Shown piece by piece: positions 46,101 through 59,689 of a DNA stretch of 64,000 nt. Source of the DNA: Maylandia zebra (taxonomy: Eukaryota; Chordata; Actinopteri; Cichliformes; Cichlidae); the NCBI RefSeq assembly GCF_041146795.1, contig NC_135172.1, forward strand, positions 16,627,123-16,691,122, written 5' to 3'. The notes beneath the pieces are model-generated. The model did not search any database and was not told where the DNA came from. It worked only from the letters and a program-made list of their open reading frames with translations. Made by a program: the position numbers and the translations under genes. The first letter of the stretch is position 1, and each line of letters opens with the position of its first letter.

Positions 46101-49100
46101 GGGAAAGGTGTGACAAAAGAACATCAAGTAAAAGTAAGCATACATGCATGTACCTAATTACAGATTTGAGCTGAACTTCAAGCAACAGAACAGAACAAAA
46201 CTGAAAGTCCTGGCACTGAAGTGCTTAAGCAATTATGTGTAAAGTGGGAATGAGCTCAGATGGGGAAGTCACTACAAAGTTGCAAGACAGAGTGAAAAAC
46301 ACTATTTCAACCTCATATGCACATAACATGGAATAAGAACCTAAACGGCACTAAAAAGACTTAAACATCGGCTACAACATGAAGCATAACACCACAAAGA
46401 AAAAAAATATTGCAAAAAAATTGTAAAGTTGGTGCAAATGTTACAATTTGTGTGCGATAAGAAGAAAAAGAAATACACATATACATGAACACTGTGGGGG
46501 AGAGATAGAAAGAAAAAAATCGTGCATGCAGCTTTGGCAGCCGTTTGTGTGACTGAGTGAACACAAGTCTCTGCACTTCGCTCAGCTGACATTTTGCAAC
46601 TGCCACCCCACTTCCTGTTGTGGAGGCGGACACGCCTTTCAGATGCCTCTTACACACAGACAAAGACAGACACACACTTTCACTGCCTCAGCTTGTTTCA
46701 AAAACTATACAGAAGTTGTTCATTGGTTTTCGGTTTTGCGTCGCTGTGAAGCGTGTACGAATGAATGCTTCTGTGTGGCTAATTCGATTTGAAAGCAAGT
46801 GTCTGTTACATTGGAAGCAAACATTAACATTTTTAATTAAAAATGTTAAAAAAGAAGCTTTTTTTTTTTCTATCAAGTTCTGTGCTGACGCCAAACACAT
46901 TCATAATTTAATAAGACCTAGCTCATGCCAGTGTGCATAACAAAGCTCCTGTTTGTATCTTTGCAGCCAATTTTGTTTATCAGCGTTGGCAGGAAAGTGG
47001 AAAATCAGCTGTTTCCAATGATGAGCTCTTATTCAATACTCTGTGTGTCCTCCACAGAAAAACACAGAGACATTCAAGAAAGTACCTGAGTTTGGGTCAG
47101 CTTAATGCTCTGGATGTGAGGGAATATTAGCACACTATCCTTTCTTTGGACAGATTTTAATGATCCCTGGTCTTCTCCCACACCAAATACCTGAAAAACA
47201 AGCAGTTAACATTTATACTAAGAAACATCGTCAGCAAGTACACAAACAAGTGTCATCAACACATACGAGTGTTTGGGATGATTTATTCCAGTCTGAATGC
47301 ACATGGAAGAACTCAAAAACAATAAAGGCAAACTGGTTGAATATAGCTCCACTATATGTTTAAACTATGAAGAAAATTATGCAAAACTATCAAGTGCAAA
47401 CATTACTGTATTAAAGACAGTGGCCTGTTATTGGCTCATGTTTACTTCGTTGTTGTGGCACTGTACCGATTGCAAACTTTAATTTCACATAGAAGTTTCT
47501 ATGGTATCTTTTTTAAAATCACAGGTGTGATGGCTTGATCCTGATTATATCCTGAAATAAAGTCAAACTCTTATAATGCTGCTGTGATAATAACAGCAGC
47601 CTGTGAACACCCTTACTCCCAAAGCCACTCCTTAATAATAATCAAACCAGGAAACTGAGTTTTGTTGGTAATAAATAAATGCCAGAGGAGTTGCCAAGAT
47701 GGCTGTTGAGTGTCGAGACTTGCCTATGACAACCGTCATTACACAGACTTAAGACTTTTGGATTTCTGTGGGCAGTCTCTGCATGCTTTGGTTTCAGTGT
47801 AGAGCCCAATTATGTCTGACATCCAACTTACAACTTAACTGATCCTGCTTCAAATACAGCAAGCATTGCAAGTGACACAATTTTCAGTTAAGCCGAGCCT
47901 TGAAAGGCAAACATCTCTGACAAAGCTAACCAAAGGCTACAGTATTTAAGCAAGCTGAGGTTAGATAAACCCTAAAGTGGTCTCACAACCAGACTTTATT
48001 TTTCTTCTCCCTGTAGCAATCTACTTTAACTCGAGCTTGCAGAGCTGCAGTAAAATGCAAAAACATTTTCAGTGAAATAATTAAAGCCTCAAATACACAC
48101 AAAAAAAAATAATTTATGAAACAGCGTGCTTTCTACCTCGAAGTAACAGCGGAGCCCTGAATAAATAAACGCTTTCTCCTACCAGCATTATTTCTCTTTA
48201 TTTCTTTAGTCTCAGCCATGCTTTGCAAACAATTTTTGAATTAAACATAATTTGCATGCTCAACTTTCTAATGGCACAAAGATCAGCGTTTTGACTTGCG
48301 TGTGAGCGTGTGCACGTGGGACGAAGCAAGCATGAAACCAGCAGTCTGGTCAGCTTCTATTTTGGATAACACTTTCTTAGAGAATAACAAAAGCTGACAT
48401 GACCGAGACTGTTTGTAAGCTCATACAAGGACACATACTGCGATAAAACAATAGCATGCAAACAGTAAGCAAATGCTTATCCCCTTATCTGGAGACACAA
48501 AGTGAGGGTAAAAAAAAAACACGTCTGCAACTCACCTGGTATGACAGCAGCCCATGGGCCGATGTGTTTATAAATAATGTGTTTTCTATATTGCCCTCCT
48601 CAGACGGGAGGAAAATTAGTTTAAAAGATGCCTTCCCCCTAGGAGGGATCACCTGGGTACAGAGAAAACACAAAGCAATAAGTTATTTGAACAAGATACA
48701 CATTTTACTTCAATTGCAATTATTTCTAAGCATCACTAGTTGTTAAGAATCTTCTATGGACTTACTCTTCTGTGAAAGGAAGGTATGTAAAAATGCCTGC
48801 TGGATGTAAACATTGACAGCAGTGTGACAGGAACTTCCTGACTGGGGTTGTGTATATATATGGTTTCAGCTCTTGGCAGCCCCAGCGACCTGTAAAGACA
48901 CACATGAGAACGTTAGGATTCCCCAGTGAGTTACAGGAGTGCCATGGCTAGCTGAATAAATGGAGGTACACATCATTATAGTTCACTACATACACATCTA
49001 TAAGAATATTCACACATGCCTGCATACCTTAGATCCCCCTGCTGCTCCCTGAGAAAGTGGGGTGTGCATGAATGTTTATTTAAAAATGCATAGTTTTGAA

Positions 49101-52100
49101 AGCGTACCCTGGGAGATTCTTTACATGCTGTTTAATTATGTAAACCACATTTCTCTATCCCAAATAATAACAGGTTTAAAGCTATAATATGAAGCTGAGC
49201 AAGACCAGTGGAGCTGAGCAAAGACGGTCACACTCAAGCCTTTGCACTTATATGAAAGTTAATCCTTTGTCCACTGTTAAGTCTATGTTTACAAATTCTT
49301 CCATAATAATTTAGATAAGCCTCATAGTTCTGATCCTCTGCAGTAGATCAGTAGCATTTTGGATTCTGTCAATACAGGGAAGCTGTAAGAGGAAACTCAA
49401 ACGATTTGCATGGAAAAGATGAGTAACATGTATGAGCTCTTTTATTGTATCCAAACAAGCTGCCACTGTGAGAATTAAAACCACATACATACACAAATAA
49501 GCAAATAAGGAAGGCTATGAAAAGCTGGCTGTTATATCAAACAAACTCTCCCAGTCTGGCCACTTTTAATCTATTACAGTCACATGACGCTTCCTAGGGT
49601 TTTGTGTTAGGTGAATGCCTCCTACCCTGCCCTTCGCACAAGCACTTTAGGGGCCTTCAGAGTTACACACATCTGTATAACACCTTCTGTCATGAAGGAT
49701 GTTAATGTTATTTTACCTGTGTATAACTGAAGTGGGACAACTTAAAAGCTGACAGTCTCACAGGTAAAGAGAGCTAGGTCCCAATACTAGGCAGATCAAT
49801 ACTCACATGACTTTTTTTTTCTCATTTAAAAAAAGAAAAAAGGGGGGTGGGGCTTTTGAGAACATGTTTCACATAATGTTCAGCCTGTTGGGCCAGCAAG
49901 CATTTGTTTAACACACATTACAATGTGATAATATGATAAGGACAAAAAGTTTCACAGTGCATCTCTTTCCTTCATTAACTTCACTTGACAGCGGTTTTAT
50001 TCTTTGATATGTGGTAGCAGAAATCATTGAGCAAACAGCACTTGACCCCACTCTGCTCCAAGTACTACTGTTTTTGTTTTTCCTCCACAGTCTTTCCATT
50101 TGATCAGAGCAGTGCAGCTGTGCATGTACAGATCAAGTTAACAGCAGCTTAAACAGTTTGTAATATAACCCATTTGCACTGACAACATATAGTGACGTAC
50201 AGTCATTCTCAGCAGAGAACAAAGTCACGCTCCCGTTTTGTGAACTGTAATCTGAGCCTTTCTATTAAATGTTTGGTAGCCGGACCAGCTGCATGTGCGG
50301 GTAAGTGCATTTGAACCCATCCCTTTAAAGCTGTTTGCAAAGTGCAGTCTCAGTGTAGTAGGATTTACTGACATTTTGCCACTCGTTTCATCTTGTGTGT
50401 CTCTTCTGCTCAACATCGCAGGTAGAACAAAGTATACAACGACTTCTTCCTTCTCTGCGGGGGAAGCTCAGGAACACAGGAGTCTTATTTTTACTGGTTT
50501 AAAATTAGAAGTGCAAGTTATGCACTGACATAAAGTGAATTACTACACAAGACTTATTTTAAATTGAGTAAAAGTAAAGAGTAAGATATGAGTCTGTTAC
50601 TCAGCTCATACTTGTCTACACATCTGAATGGCAAATTGAATAAGTGGGGTATTTAAGTCGCTTTAGCCTCTGTACAGCTGCTGCTGCCACCTCTGCAAGC
50701 TCGTTTGAACTCCACCTCCAACCCAGCTCCTCCTTTCCATGCTGGGTTTGAAATAATCCACGTCATGTCTGCTGCTCTCTTCTGTATATGCATGAGTATG
50801 AATGCTCCTGTCTCACAACAAATGAATGCAGAGAGAAAAGCTATTTTACTCGCCTGTAGTTGTCTTGAGTGAAATGCACACAAACAGAGGCACCTCAGCT
50901 CTGAACAATTATGAAAAGGTTTCATTTAGAGATCTATATAAAGAACTACACAATATGGCATTACAGTATATAATTTGAGACAATTTTAAAAACGGGCTGG
51001 GGGAAAAAAAAAAAAAAGACACTTTGCAGCAGAAAATCATGAAACTCTTCATATTACCAGACTCTTCATTTGAGACAAGCCTCAACTGAAGCATCTTTTG
51101 CTTCCTGTTTGTCAGTCAGAGCGACTTTACTTTCATTTTAGGCAAATGAACTGCATGTACAGCAGAATTTAAATCAAGCGAGACTGTGGTCAAATTCAAT
51201 CGTTTCTACTTTTTCTTCCAACAATCAGCCTGATCAAACATGTATGGATTACATGTAATGCCAAATTTTCACCAAGAGGCACAAAAATACTCTTGATATT
51301 GGCAAACATGATCTTCTTAACCGCATCAAAATGCCATGCTCTAATAATATTGTTTGGAATGCCAAACTAGGCACTCCAGCATGCTTAAGATAAAACACAG
51401 TGCTTGGTGCGGTTTGCATCACTTGCAGTTCCCCTGCTCAAATGTACTTTGTTGTTCTTATGAACAAGTTCATTTTTGTTCTCTTTGGCCACATATATCA
51501 ACCGATTTGAGTCGGTGTTACTGTTAGAACCACAACGTTATCCCACAACTCATGTATAAAAAGGAAACCACAAAATGGTGAGTGGATGGGGAGTCTTATA
51601 GTACTATTTTAAAATTAATTGTAACTCCCAGAAGCAATTTCATTCTAGTGTCCAAATATGCATCTAATACTGGGATATCTTTTGCCTTCTGCATTCCAAA
51701 TCTATGACATAAAATATGAACTAATAAAAGCTGCTTGTGACTGTTTACCTTTAAGCAGAAGCAATGGGGACTGCCGTGCAACCACAGTATTGTGCCTAAT
51801 AGACCGTGTGTTTTGGGAGTATCAAGGCAAACAAGTTCTTCAACCCTCTGCAGTGTGTCTGGATGCTGGAAAACCAAACTGACTGCTATACTTGGCTATT
51901 CTAACAATGAAGGGCCCTCAGTTTATGAAATGCTCCCTTCTATAGTATTCATCACAGTGACAGATGACACCACTGGCTTGCTTTAGCTCTACATTAAAAT
52001 AACTCAGTTGGGTTTTCCACATCATTCATTTGAGATGGCAAAATCAAATCACATTTTTTCCCCCCTTGTCTTATGCTGCTGACTATATAGTTAAAGCTGT

Positions 52101-55100
52101 CATCCTCTTCAGTACAATATTAACAACAGCAATGCTTGGATAGAAATATTAAAGCAGAAAGTGAGAGCAGCACTTACTGGGTCCCAAACTCTAACACTGG
52201 AGGCTGAAAATGCAAAGCCTTCCCATTCTCCTGCATATACGGGGAGGAGCTGTTGATCAAAAGAAAAACAAGCAAAAACAAACTGTTACCATTTGTGCAT
52301 TTTGACTGAACACAGAAAAGTTGCAAAGCTCATAAACAATTGTTTAGGATCTTCAAAAACTGTAGATCAAAGAAAAAAAGACTATTTTAAATGAATAACT
52401 GTGAGTGTTTGTCAGATTTAGTGACAAGTGAAAGATATGATGAGTAAGCAATCAATACTTCTAAAAATACGTCTGCAGATGCAGAAGTCATTGTTGCTTC
52501 TGTAAAGTGCAAATACAGATATACTTTTTGTAAACAAAGACATTTATTGCACTCGTCCTCATGGACATTATTCATTTTATTTTTATTTATACCCCATAAT
52601 ATAAATATCTTTGACTATTTTCTTATTGACAGTACGGAGCTTGAGTACCACCAAATTATTACATCTGAGTTTTGGAAAACAAGCATTTTTTTTTGTTGTC
52701 ATTTGGTCACAAACTGTTTTTTCCAAAACCTGGGCTCATGCTGAACTCTGAACGTTATCATATCTGAAGACAAAGTTCATCCCTGACAGCAGAACAACAA
52801 AGTATTTATACACATAAAAACCGCGACTCTAAAGCTCTGCTACAAGGACCAAAGTTAAACACCAAAAAAGTAAGGAAGGGAGAGTGACACTGCTATTTTA
52901 CAGCCATCTTATCAGTAAAGCCAACGCCCTCAAAATAATGGCAACAGTGCCCGTGAGCAATGAATTTTATGTCCACAAGATACATCGCACATCCCGCTGT
53001 ATGCTGAAAAACAAAACAGCATAGTTCAGATCATATACATCTTTAATTTACCTCAGTTTACTATACTTCTGTAGCTCTATCCTGAGCTAGGCAACATGTT
53101 TTCATTCTGTTGTGCATTGTTTGCTCTCCAGACTAAATGACTGAGTCATTTCGTCAAAAGAAAAAAAAGCATCCAGCTTATATTAGTAAATATATGGAAG
53201 CTAAATCTTTTATAGCCCCAAATAATGACTGTAACACCAACAAAATACACTGCCAAGTGTACGTACAGTAAACAATGCAGGAGAGTAATACTGAAAATGG
53301 TCAATTCATACAGCAACTACTGTCCTTCAGCGATACTTCCTTATACGCACACACACCAACTGGGCAAGCTAGATTTTGTTAGAGATACACAAAAGGGGTG
53401 GCATCTTCTGCTGGCCATTGTAGCTAGAGAGAATATCTCACAAACTGCTAGTTATGTTAGTACCAGTTCCTCATATCAGTCACCGATGGCCATCTACCAC
53501 AACTACTTATAGTATTATGGGGTCTGCTATCACAGCACGAAAGCATGGGTGCAGGAGAGGAAGTGACTGAGCTGCTGGTGTGGCCACATTCTAAGTCTCA
53601 CGACACAGCTAGAGGTGGAAGACGCTCACTTCTATATAAGGGCAACATATGTGCTAATACACAACAGACCAAATGAAAACCACTTTGTAAGCAGCGCAGA
53701 GCTGTGTTGTGTATCTGATGTCAGAAAATGGGCCGTCACTAAAAACACCACAAGGATAACAAAGAATTTTTAAGGCACGCGTTTATTTTCTCTTTAAAAG
53801 TAACAAGTACTTTGACTGAGTCTGGATCTGCTCTTTTTCTGATGTCAAGCCTCTTCTCACAGATCTGACTCAGTGTTAGCGTAATTTTTGTTTGTCCTTG
53901 ACTGCTCTTTTTAAAGGTGAACAGATTAATAACTCTTAAAGCTATTTTTTTAAAGAAAAAAATGATGATGAAGTAACAGGTCTACTGGGACACCAAGATA
54001 TCCACAAGGCATTTCTCTCTCCCGGAAATCATGGGATTTGGGATTTTGGGGGTTACTAATTTTGGGGTTACTAATTTTGGACTTGGGGAATACGTTTTAA
54101 TATAAGCAAAGTTCAGAACAAATGGCGCACAGTCAAAGCAAGAGGACTCTGTGCAAAAATGATCACACACTGAAGATGGCCACGGTTTACAGGAAGGTCT
54201 GTACCTTTGGTTTTGGTGTTTGGTGAACAGTGTTTACTGCTGAGTGGAAAAATTACAAACTTAACATGCTATGTTGTTGAAAAAAGCCATGATTGATTTT
54301 ACACTCAGGTCCACTACACTTTTATACACAGGTAGCTGAAGAGAAACAGGTGAAATAACAAATCTGCTCTTAAGGAACTGTTTATCTTGTCTACTCTACC
54401 CTCTGGCCAATCAGTAGGTGCAAAGAGAAGGATATGTAAACAACAACAGTTTATTTCAGACTAAACAACGCCCAGTATTCATAACGGGTGTTGGAGTTTG
54501 CAAAAGGTCACAAATATAAATATAAAAAGGCACCAACTCTGTCGAACACCATTTTCATTGGCCGATACAAACGTTGTGATCATACAAGTCATTTGACAGT
54601 AAAATGGAAAATCAGGAAATCTGATGCTGTACTTGTTAAAACAGAAGATACAAAAACATCCCAACTGTGAAAAAATGCTCCCCCCAACTTGACTAAACCG
54701 GCAATGATACAGCTATCAACCAGTGTGAATAAATAGATGGACATACAATTTCATAATTACCAGCAATGTTCTGCATGAATGTATTAAACGAGTAAACGGG
54801 AGGGAAAATAAAATTATTGGTTCTGCTGGTCCAGTCCTCTTAAAAACCACATTCAGACCCCATAAAATTAGCTCTTTATGATTATCAACATATCAGCAGA
54901 GCACAGTAATTGTGATAACTGCAGAATTCAGATGCTACACCTTCTCTTGAAGGTGGTGTAGCAATACAGTGACACTTCTGAAAACGTTTCACAGAGAAAC
55001 ACGTGCAAATGGATGTCAAGTAAATACTGAGTTAAAGAAAGAATGAAGGCACAAATATAATAAAAAAAACAAAACACAGATGAACTGGCTGTGGCTTGTT

Positions 55101-58100
55101 CAGAGGAACAGTGCCTATTGCATTACATAATAAGGGCTTCCCTCTCACGTTCAGTATAGCTCTAATTGTTTATTGATTTCTAGCCCGTTAAACAGTATCA
55201 TCTCAGTCTTAGAGTGGAAAAACTGTGTGTGGGTGATTGTATGAGGGGTCAAATGTGAAAGGGAAATGAGGTTGTGTGCTTGTACAGAGGAGTCCCGTGC
55301 TATGGCTAGCATTGTTGTTTCAAGCTCAACAGTTTCACCACATTCATATAATTAAAAGCACACTTCTCTACTGACTCGGAATAAAAGACCACCTGCAGAA
55401 CAATGTTAACTTCTGCAAAAATTCTGAACAAATGTTAAAACGCAAAGTGAAACACACTCCTCTCTCTGTAGTGGTGAGTAGTGTCAGGCTTCGTTCAGAT
55501 CTTCAAAGGTTAGCTGGGGGCTTTTACCTTGTCATGTGCATTAGGAACTTGGAATTTGCTGTAAATTCAAAAGCAGCTGCCCATGAAGAAAAACCCAGCC
55601 TCTTAACAAGCACACCACAGAGCTGTAGTCTCAGGGTTCTGTCCACTGCCACAGTACAAAAATAACAAGTTATGTTTGGTGCTATTTGAGCTCTTGGATA
55701 TAACTCAAATAAAGTCAGTGTTAGGCTAGCAGTGACCTGAGCCACGCTCCAGGGAAAGGGTTAGGACTAGACAAGGGTTTAGATCAACTTTATTCACAGA
55801 CGTGTGAACTGACAATGACGTTAAATCCACATGCCACAGTATTAACAGTATACCTCGATAAAGCATTATCATAAATGATCCTGGTGGAGAATAAAGTAAA
55901 AAGGCCTAAAAAGAGAAGGATGTAGGACTAAGATATTTTGACGCACAAGAGCACAGACAGAGATATCATTAACCTCTGCATATGCTGCCTGCTTTGCTCT
56001 TTAGGCTGGGAGAGGGTGACGGCAGGCCTGGCAAGTGCCTGATAACCCAGGCACGAGAGGCCTCACGGCTCAGGAGGTCTTGAGGTCAACCAGAACTGCA
56101 AAGCCTCTTTTGCTTCTCACCTCTCAAGATTTAAAAATAGTCATATTCCCACACTGTTCACCAACTGCTGTCTACATGCAAATCACATTAACCTCAAGAT
56201 GCTTGTCAATTTAAAACAGCTACAGATTTAGTCTTTCACGTTTATGAAAGCTGACATTGGCTAAAAGCTATTTATTTTAACAAAAGGTTTTAGTGATAAT
56301 GTTTTTTAATAATCAACACTGACTGCATGATATAAAAATACATTTATTTTGATATTACTAAATTAATTAAGTTGCCTGCTAAACTCCATATGTGTTCTAT
56401 TCAGACACTTTCTATTGCAAATATTAAATGAATTTACTAAACTACTGCATGCTGATGCTGACGAGTGCACTGAAATGTCTCTGTGGTAAGGTAGCATCAA
56501 AATCAACCCAATATTAAAATGGTACAAAGAATTGAGAATTTCTTCAACCTGACAACCAATTACAAACGATTTGATCAAGTACCTTGCATATTCCACAAAC
56601 ATTTCTCCTGGTTTTCCTTTTTGGATCTTTCAAATAAATATGATGATTCCCATTTAGAAGCAATCTGTCATTCCGAAACAGAAAGACTATGTTTATATGA
56701 CCAAAGTAGCGCTAGTATCTTTTAAATTTGTGTTCTATTGATATCCAATCATATGCAGCATGCATGTATCTTTTCTTTCTTTGCAAACCCTTCCTTCTCT
56801 CCATTTTTTCCTCCTTACTCCCAAACTCATATCAGGGACCTTGCTTTAGGTTCCAAGAAAACGAAAAATGCTTCTAGTTGTGCCAGTAAAATAATCACTT
56901 TGAGTAAAGACAGGAAGAAAACACCTTTCTGGGAACATTGGACTGCCATGTATCTGACTCTCTTTGCATGAGTGCAAACCAAAGAATGTGCAGGACAGAG
57001 GCCAGATATGCTGTCATAAACGCATTAGCTCCACAAAGCAGCCTTAGAAGGTTTCTTTTTTTTGAGAGAAAAACAGAAAGTACTTTCTCATTTGATTCAT
57101 TCAAACTAAACTGCTACAATGAGCTCACCATCCACAGTGAGTTTGACTAGACCGTCTGCTCCCAGCAAACAAAACCCATTCAGAGACCGTGACAGAGAAA
57201 ACATGTACGCCTTTTTCAAAACACGCAGATAATTCAAGAAATCAGGGATCATGAGACTGGGTTAGGAACACACTGATAAGCAGAACAAATAATGGAACAG
57301 TTATCAAAAAAATCTTATCTTTTAAGGCAGGAAACACTGCCTTAAAGATAATCAGTACAGTCTCAGAGATTGTATTGAACCAGCATAGGCACTAGAGATT
57401 TTACTGACATTTATTCTGCTCAACAATTATTTTTGGAAAGATAACCAAGAAGGCTAAGGCAAAAAATATTTACAAGTGCAATTGAACATGCCTCAAGATT
57501 GCTCCGTTTCTGAGCAGCCATCAACACCACTAGCCTGATAGTGAGCAACACTATGAGCTGTTGAGATTCTGAAGAAAACGTCTATTTTTCCAACCAGTTT
57601 TAAGCAGGAACAGAAACAGATGGGAAAGACAGAGCTCCCCTCCTTTTTCTTTCAAGGAGTTCTAAAATTAGGCAGGAATTTGGTTCTGTGCCTCTGTAAC
57701 GCACGCCCCCAAACTCTCTCCATCACACCCCCTCACTCACCAAAATAAACAACACAGTCTTTGCCTGCATGCAGACTTGTCATACATAAGAAACCCTTAT
57801 GTATGACAAGATCTCCATGTAGGTTTGTTATTTGTTGGTCATCATGCGTCTTGTTGGCAAGTCTCTACCTAGGTATTTAGTTTTAGCTGATAAGCTTACC
57901 TGCCCTCGAGTGGAAGACCCTCTTTTCTTCGCTCCTTCTCCACCTGAAATTTGATGGAAAAAAACAAAAACAAAACATGAACCAATTTGCATCAAATTTG
58001 ATTTTACTGTGAACCTGGAACAGTCAGTGGAAACTTAAAATGGCATTAGAGCTTGTGCATCCTGGCTCTAACCTCATGTCTGCCAGTGTTGGTGGACTGT

Positions 58101-59654
58101 CATGCAGTTCTTAGAACAGGGCAATAAGAATCTGCTTTATGGATGACTACATCTTCTCTCTACTAAAAAGGGCGTTTTATGTCTGAACTCATCTTTACAA
58201 TGGACCCCCCTCAATCTACACACAATACTTCATCCACAGTGACAATGCAAAAATGATGTCCTTGCACAGAAATATCCCATTTAAGTAGGTATTCACATTT
58301 GAGCTTATGTGTATCCTAAGATCGCCCTGAAGATGTGCTTCAACTTGTTAAGACCTCATGTGCCCCTAATTCAATTCACTGAATAATCTGGGAAGGACAC
58401 TGTTTGCCTATAAGGTCTCAAAGCTGATAAAGTAAGTCATAGTGAAAACTAAGCCATGACCCAGCCTTGAAATATTTACGCAGACCTGTGAAACAGGACT
58501 GTTTCCAAAGACTAATTTGAGGAATGATACAATGTCAGCACCATTATAAGTTTCCAGATCATGTTAGCCTCCATCATTCTCACAGGGAAGATATTTGTAA
58601 GCAGAGTCTTCATAGACTTGAGCACACAACCAAACTGATTAATTGGAATTGAGAATGATGAACTTCAGTTTGACAATGAAGATCATCTAGACTTCCTTTG
58701 TAATGCTGGGAGGACCTTATAGAAAGACAAACAATGGTGCAGCACTCACCAATCAGATGGTAAAAGAAACTATACATAACTAAGTCACAAAACAACCCAC
58801 AGGGGGGCTCGTCTCAAGACACCTGAATAAATCAGATCATGAAAAGCAAAATCCTCAGGTAGCCATGGCTAAATAGTCTGAATAGTAAACCTTTTCCACC
58901 TAATGTTAGGTAGTTAATTTGTGGGTTTGACCATCAATTGAACTGTTTAATTGGCACTGAACACTACACCGTCTGAGAAAGTATGATTATACATAAGTAA
59001 CATAAGTAACAGTCTTTTCTAATTCTGTTTTGTTCAGTTTACCGCAGGGCTCGCAAAATCGCTAGTCAACAGGGTGATATTCACAGGTGGGCAGACGTGA
59101 GCAGGTGAGGTACTGGAGCCTCGAAGAGGTTTGCCCACAGGAAGCGAAGATAAGAGTTACTGAGATAATCCTTGACTAATCAAAGAAAAATTGGCAGATA
59201 AGTCGACGACTAAACTGATCTTTAGTTGCAGCCCTAATATACACATAAAAATGATTTTGGTGTATTCCAATTTCTGTGAACTTATACTGTCAGCATTAAC
59301 AATAATCTTTTAAAGGTTTTCTCTTTTTCTTTTTTTTTAACTTAAACTGATCCATGTTCATGATAAAACACTGACTGTTTATATAACTTTCAAAATCTGC
59401 ACACATTTTCAGGATCATCAAATCAATTCAAATCACTTGTATTGTCACATCACATGTGCAGGTACATTGGTAGAGCACATGTGAGTGAAATTCTTGTGTG
59501 CGAGCTTCACAAGCAACAGAGTTGTGCAAAATACAATAACATAAACAGGCAAAATATACGAATGGCTAAATCTGAAACTAATAAATATATGTACAATATA
59601 TAATAGTATATGCAAAAAAAATTTTTTCTGGATGTGTATACTAAATGTTTTTCT

Positions 59655-59689
<35 letters not shown>

